A DNA stretch of 64,000 nt from Corydoras sp. C115 (lineage: Eukaryota; Chordata; Actinopteri; Siluriformes; Callichthyidae): NCBI GenBank assembly GCA_019802505.1, contig JAFMOC010000087.1, positions 678,501 to 742,500 on the forward strand, read 5' to 3'. The notes under the pieces are model-generated. The model saw only the letters and a program-made list of their open reading frames with translations. It did not search any database and was not told the DNA's origin. Below are positions 58,936 to 64,000 of the stretch, in pieces. The number at the start of each line of letters is the position of its first letter. Position 1 is the first letter of the stretch. The translations under genes were made by a program, and so were the position numbers.

Positions 58936-59746
58936 TCCATTACAAAAAGCATCCATATATCATTGTTTACATGAGCATATCACACATATTCATTAAAAAT
59001 GCAATGCTTTTGAAAACTACATTTAATTCTTTATTATTTAATTAATGTCGAAATATTTATTTGTGCATGCTCACTAGATGCTAGGCATTCATTTGTCTTC
59101 TGTTCTCAACTAATCACTGTGGTCAATATGCAAGCAAGCTTGTTCCTAAAAAGTGATATTAGCCATTGATACAAAGTCTTACCCTCTGCTCACACTTGTA
59201 TCGACTTTGAGCACTGGAATATAATTTAAATCTAGAGAACACTTTGCAGCATTCTAATCATTAAATAGATTCTTGTTCTTGGTCCCTGTTGGAGATCAAT
59301 GCTTTAAACTGATTTACTGTGTAGTGTTCCTGGGTGTATCATTTTTTGTAATCCATGTCTAATGTTATTTATTTAAGATACACGGTGCTTGTGATCCAGC
59401 ATAACTAATGGCTGTCAAACTGTTATGAGTGCAAAAATGACAAACTGCAGCTGCAACAACTGTACATTTAAAAATTAATTACTGTAGTATAATGCACTGT
59501 GAATGTTTTACTAATTAATTTTTTATAAATTTGATAATTTGTGTTATTCTGTGATTTTGATTTTAAAAAACGGCTTTGATCAAATTTTGATATGACATAC
59601 ATTCTGATATTATTTTCCGTTCACCATAAATGTATAGAATGGTTGTCCTGATTACCACTTCCTTTCTGTTAACTTCATTGACCTCTCTTATCAACAAGGC
59701 ATTTCTGGCTGCAGACCTGATCCTCACTGGCTCACTTGATTGCACT

Positions 59747-59747
<1 letters not shown>

Positions 59748-59810
<63 letters not shown>

Positions 59811-59811
59811 G
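59748..59811. repeat. (TG)n(GA)n compound microsatellite
   Basis: About 36 bp of TG passing directly into 28 bp of GA. Confidence 0.95.
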
Positions 59812-60964
59812 AATCCTGAATTAGCTGAAATATTTAAATTAGCCAACTGGCTTCAACAATCGTGCCACTGTCATGATGGCATTGGTCCACTGTTCTGATT
59901 GTTGATGTGAATGTAAACTGAAATCCACAGCATGCTGAACGATTATGGAAACTCGTGTAGAACTGTCCCGGGGTGGGGGTATGAGCAAATAAATTTAAAA
60001 AACTTAGCTTTAAACTTCATAAAAAAGTTTTTTAGCTATGTTTTTGTTGTTCATTTCTGTACGATGCAAGCCATTACTGGCTTGGAACAATAAAATAGAT
60101 GTATAAATTTTGATTTCTTTACTTGTGTGTAGATTCTTATTAAAATATTTCAGTATAATCCAGAATGAAAACCCTTAACATACTTTAACATCCAGTATAA
60201 GTGTATCCTGTACACTGTATAACAGATTAAACGTGATGTACGTCATTATTTGGCAAACTTTGTTACAGAATAAATTGCTTTTCATATCTGTCTTTAAATG
60301 AGTTCAAAGAGATTTGTCAGTTTTGTATATAATGCTGTGTATACTTATCTTCCTGAACTTTGTTTATTTGGACTATCGTGTCTCTTATTTGCATATTGGC
60401 CAATTTCTGACTCATGGTTAAGTGTATGTCCAAAAATGGTAATCTGCACCAAGGATGCACTGACCTGAGGTCTTGAACACATGAACACAAAGCTGAATTA
60501 CCCTTTAAAGGCCTCTTGAAACACTGGACAAGATGGGAGTGATTTTGTACGTCTTAGTATGAAAACTAAGTTCTAAAAGACAAACGAAATGACACATTGA
60601 ATAATAATACACTTTAGATGATTGGCTTTAATACAACCCTCTTACTGAAATATCATTCCTTTTAACACAGCAGAAATGCAGTCCCCCTGCAGTGAAGAAC
60701 ATTTATACACATTTAGGATGTCAGCCTTTCCTTTAAAAGCTATTGACTGTAAAATAAATGGCATTTTGATTTAGATTAAAATGTAATGATTGCATAAGCA
60801 GCCATGGATTATTAACAGTCTGGAGTGTGAATGTGGATACTAGATGTAGATTAATGAGAGACATTAGTATTTTTTTAATCTGGGTCCTATTTTCCTAATT
60901 TTTTCAAACTGACTTTTAAGGACTTTTAAGGGCAAAATGGATGAACTAAGTCCAATATCAAATT

Positions 60965-61300
60965 TTCATTCATTCATTATCTTCCTCTTTATCCTTTATT
61001 AAGGTCGCGGGGGTGTTCCCCATGCCCATCCAGGGGAGAACGTTTCGGGCGCTGGGCAGATACACCAAGGACAGGGCGCCAACCTATCGCTGGGCACACA
61101 CTCACACTCTATATGGGGCAATTTGGAGAACTCAATTGACTTGATCCATGTTTTCGGACTGTGGGAGGAAACCGGAGAACCCGGAGGAAACCCACGCGGA
61201 CACGGGGAGAACATGGAAACTCCACCCAGATGGGGATTCGAACCAGGAATCCCTAGTGCTGAGAGGCGAACATGCTAACCACTAAGCCACCGTGCCGCCC
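60965..61300 (-). mobile_element. S1 SINE, full length
   Basis: 12 bp TSD CCAATATCAAAT / CCAATATTAAAT (one difference) at 60952-60963 and 61301-61312. The TG-rich stretch is short. Confidence 0.92.
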
Positions 61301-61349
61301 CCAATATTAAATAGTAATTCAAAAGTATGCATCTTATTAGAAACATAAT

Positions 61350-61440
61350 GCTGCAGCAATTAGTACTACCACCTCAAAGCAAGAAAGTCCAGGGTTCGGT
61401 TCCTGGTTGGCGTGAATGAATGTCATGTCTGCATCTGATT
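61350..61440 (+). mobile_element. tRNA-like SINE fragment
   Basis: GCAGCAATTAGTACTACCAC with a B-box-like GGTTCGGTTCC. It resembles the head of the S2-type SINE at 38845; the body is lost. Confidence 0.45.
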
Positions 61441-61550
61441 GGGGTTTTTTTTCTGGGTTCTTCAGAGACTTATAAAGTATCAAATGGTCCGACATGACTA
61501 AAGGGATTAAGTATTTTCTTTATTTAATATTTCTTTATTTTCTTTATTCT

Positions 61551-61753
61551 GGGAGTGGTAGCTCAGTGATCAGGGCGTTGGTCTATCAATCTGAAGGTTG
61601 GGGGTTCAAATCCCAGGTCCCCTGAAGTTACCAATGTGGCTCCTTGAGCAAGACCCTTAACCCTCATTGCTCCAGGGTTGTTGTGTTTAACCCTGTTCTC
61701 ACCTTGTAAGTCGCTTTGGATAAAAGCGTCCAATAAATGACCAAATGAAATTT
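61551..61753 (+). mobile_element. S4 SINE, full length
   Basis: TAGCTCAGTGATCAGGGCG (A box), GGTTCAAATCC (B box), CTTGAGCAAGACCCTTAACC and the GTCGCTTTGGATAAAAGCGTC end. Closely alike to the copy at 49523. Confidence 0.88.
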
Positions 61754-61801
61754 AAGGTAGGAACACATATAAAATAAATGGCTTTTTATTTTATATGTGT
61801 G

Positions 61802-61979
61802 TAAATAAAATGCCATTTATTTTATTTTATTTTTTTGACTACAGGTTAAATACACTATGCACAAGGTCAGTCTTTAGGATCAGGGGCACCCAGGCCCCTG
61901 ATCCTAAAGACTGACCTTGTGCATAGTGTATTTAACCTGTAGTCAAAAAAATAAAATAAAATAAATGGCATTTTATTTA
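61802..61979. repeat. perfect 86 bp inverted repeat (hairpin)
   Basis: Arms 61802-61887 and 61894-61979 are exact reverse complements around a 6 bp loop (ACCCAG). Arm content: AT-rich outer part (AATAAAATGCCATTTATTTT), then a unique inner part with GACTACAGGTTAAATACAC and GGATCAGGGGC. Confidence 0.93.
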
Positions 61980-62054
61980 AAATAAAATAAATGGCATTGG
62001 CCCATTAAAATAAAATAAATGGCATTTTATTTAAAATAAAATAAATGGCATTGG
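61948..62054. repeat. tandem duplication overlapping the hairpin's right arm
   Basis: A unit of about 54 bp, made of AATAAATGGCATTTTATTT and AATAAATGGCATTGGC, occurs twice in direct order. The first unit begins inside the right arm of the hairpin. Confidence 0.85.
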
Positions 62055-62094
62055 CATCCGTATGTGTGTTGCTGTTTAGTAATGTTTCTATGAT

Positions 62095-62120
62095 TAAGCA
62101 GAAGATAATGGATGGATGGA
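62095..62120 (+). mobile_element. S1 tail fragment
   Basis: TAAGCAGAAGATAATGGATG and further GGAT units: the last 25 bp of an S1 copy only. Confidence 0.6.
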
Positions 62121-62124
62121 AATA

Positions 62125-64000
62125 TAAACTTGATCCTTTCATTTTGTCTTTTGTGCTGTTTTATCTAATACGTTCGGGTACGCAGTGTCCCGGAGCATTT
62201 TACCATGCTGTCCCATGACACTTTGATCTGCATGTGATTGATGATGCTCATCTGAGCTCAGAAAGGTTTTCTTCATGAACAAATCTTTTTTTTTAAAGCT
62301 TTGCAGATAAAGGCGTTTCAGGGAAATTGTTCAAATTAGTTTAATGTGTTTTATTGTTATACATGACATTCATGTTGTCATCTCGTTATTGTCATTGCTG
62401 TACCTTTATGTGATTCTTAAATTACGTTTTATATTAAGGATAAAATTCCTTTCATAATTCCTTTTGTTTTAACTGTGTGGCATAAGAGTAATCATTCATA
62501 TCGTGTCTGCTTGTAATCCCATGATGCCCATGTTCAAAGACAGCGAGTGGGTAGTAATTATGAATAAATTAGAATAAAAATGGGTTAACAGGCCCTCTGT
62601 AGTTGAACTTTTTATAGATCTGATAAATTGATTTGTGAATTTGTGAATGCAAATTAAACAATATTCTTCAGTCACTGAAGCCACACACGTCACAGTTACA
62701 GTTTAGGATGTCTCGTCTATCAGGATTAGATTTAATAAAACGAAGTTCAAAAGCACGTAAAGGGTTCCTTTGTGAATTAATAACACCACTGGAGGTGAAA
62801 ATGATTGTTATGCTCTTCAGTTATTCTCATCAATAGTTCCCAGCTTCCCTATCGATCATTTGAATCCCGAGTAAGCAAATCATTTATCCTTATAAGATTA
62901 TTCTGGGAGGATTTACATACATACCATATGTACCTTTATGATAAATCAGAAATTAATATTATATATATAATATATTCAGAATCTCTGCTCCTTCCAACAC
63001 TCTGGTCCTCAAAAGCCTGTATGAGCCATGAAACATATAAAAGTATCGAATTTCCTTTCCTTTGTACTGCATGTTCATCCCGACTGAATGTAGTCACTCA
63101 AAGCGCCAGCTTGCCTTCTCATGCTCCATCTCTCAACTGATGATGCCACACACACGCAACACCTGGTGTCCTCGACTAGTGCGTTTCAAATTTCATGCGG
63201 CCATCTTGGTCTTTTTTGTGAGTGTATGTGTGTGTCTGGGGGTGGGGAAGCCACTGGCTCCGAGCCGACATGGTGGCAGATGGGTCATGCACTGCAGCCA
63301 GGGGGTCTTAAAGCCCTGTTAACATAAACACAGGAGCTGAGTGACAGCGTGAGTGTGGCAGCTCATACCTCAAAGCTTGGATGTGTATATGGCATCGCCA
63401 TAGCAACCACATGAGAGATGTCTGAACTGAACAAAAAAATGTGAGCGAGGACACTCCAGGCATGAAAGGCATTGTAAGGGTCTCACTCAAAGTAGGCGGG
63501 GTCGACATGCTTTAAAGCTCAATTAACTGAGTAACTGGTCTTTTTGCTTTACAACTAAATCCGCATCCAGATTTCAGTAGTCCTTCAGTAGCGATTGAGC
63601 AATGAGCAAACTCTTAATGAATATAAACTCACTGAAACTGAAAATCCAAGGGGTACTATGCAAATTTATTTATGGGTGTTTTGGAATCAATTCATGTCCT
63701 CCTTTTAAGAACAAATGCATTAATTCTCCTGTGAGATTCTTGTAATTTGTACATTTCATTGTATTTAATACAATGCTTGTATCAAGACACCACATTGTAT
63801 TACGGTGAGTGAGTGGGCAGAGTGTTGAGACACAATGATACAGCATGCACACAGTAAAAGCTTTGTATTCTTAAGCCTCTAGATACTCATGCATACTTGT
63901 GCACGTTGTGTGTACATGTTATTTTGATTTTGAAACTAGCTGTTCTCTGTATCTATTGTATTTCAGGACCCTTATTATAGAAAAACATCCACATATCATG
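62125..64000. other. unassigned, no gene recognised
   Basis: Noncoding DNA to the right edge. Open frames at 62805-63327 lack splice-bounded or recognisable protein content. No repeat family was recognised. Confidence 0.45.

Larger units (their letters stand above)
56645..60950. other. unassigned, no gene recognised
   Basis: Holds an ATT microsatellite (58338-58377), a TG-GA microsatellite (59748-59811) and a short tandem duplication (58882-58935). Segment 58040-58200 is more complex and could be a conserved noncoding element. No exon was recognised. Confidence 0.45.

Noticed and set aside
3334..61214. Some twenty to thirty open frames of 60-140 codons that share a protein starting MFSPCP or reading GANLSLGTHS
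   Set aside because: They are translations of S1 SINE copies in several frames and on both strands. The SINE has no coding function and the frames break with each indel.
61551..61630. tRNA gene, suggested by A and B boxes
   Set aside because: The box pair continues into a conserved SINE body and L2-like tail. No cloverleaf acceptor stem closes.
39409..64000. SEMA4F exons, expected next to m1ap by human synteny
   Set aside because: No frame on either strand gave a Sema, PSI or Ig-like motif with splice borders. The gene is probably beyond the right edge.
1..64000. CRISPR arrays, operons or other prokaryotic features
   Set aside because: The regular repeats are SINEs and microsatellites. The genes have spliceosomal introns, so the DNA is eukaryotic.

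Overview
The window is animal nuclear DNA, almost certainly from a teleost fish. It has vertebrate genes with introns, canonical GT-AG splice sites, an AT-rich non-coding background and dense tRNA-derived SINEs. Repeat families that I associate with characin-, knifefish- or catfish-like lineages hint at an ostariophysan; that placement is an inference from memory and weak.

Two protein genes can be built exon by exon. (1) dok1 (docking protein 1) lies on the + strand. Its first exon is off the left edge, and the last four coding exons lie at 156-449, 888-978, 5802-5974 and 7428-8546. They give the PH domain, the linker, the PTB domain and a long tyrosine-motif tail. (2) m1ap (meiosis 1 associated protein) lies on the - strand. 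Nine coding exons run from 39396 down to the stop at 14135 and read as one open frame of 548 residues, close to the 530 of the human protein. The two genes are tail to tail, 5.6 kb apart between stops. As I recall, DOK1 and M1AP have the same arrangement on human chromosome 2, so this is probably an old linkage. From 39409 to 64000 I recognise no coding exon; this stretch should hold the m1ap 5' noncoding part and intergenic DNA.

The rest is repeats. One SINE family, called S1 here, has about 41 copies and makes up about a fifth of the window. S1 is about 350 bp, with a perfect tRNA-like A box and B box at the head and a (GAAT/GGAT)n tail. Eleven copies fall in 37991-44585. Many have perfect 10-14 bp target-site duplications (TSDs), so the family was recently active. 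At least six insertions are a discrete short form of about 130 bp that always begins at the same internal point (GCCCAGCGATGG) and has its own TSDs. At two loci a short form and a full-length copy sit in tandem, separated and flanked by three copies of one target site. This is the most unusual pattern in the window.

Other repeats are three smaller SINE families, Tc1/mariner-type elements including a MITE-like family with long inverted ends, a pogo-like deletion derivative in an m1ap intron, a decayed LINE reverse-transcriptase fragment, and microsatellites. Two near-perfect hairpins, with arms of 43 bp (9777-9865) and 86 bp (61802-61979), are not explained by known elements.

Most long open frames in the window are shadow translations of S1 copies and were not annotated as genes.
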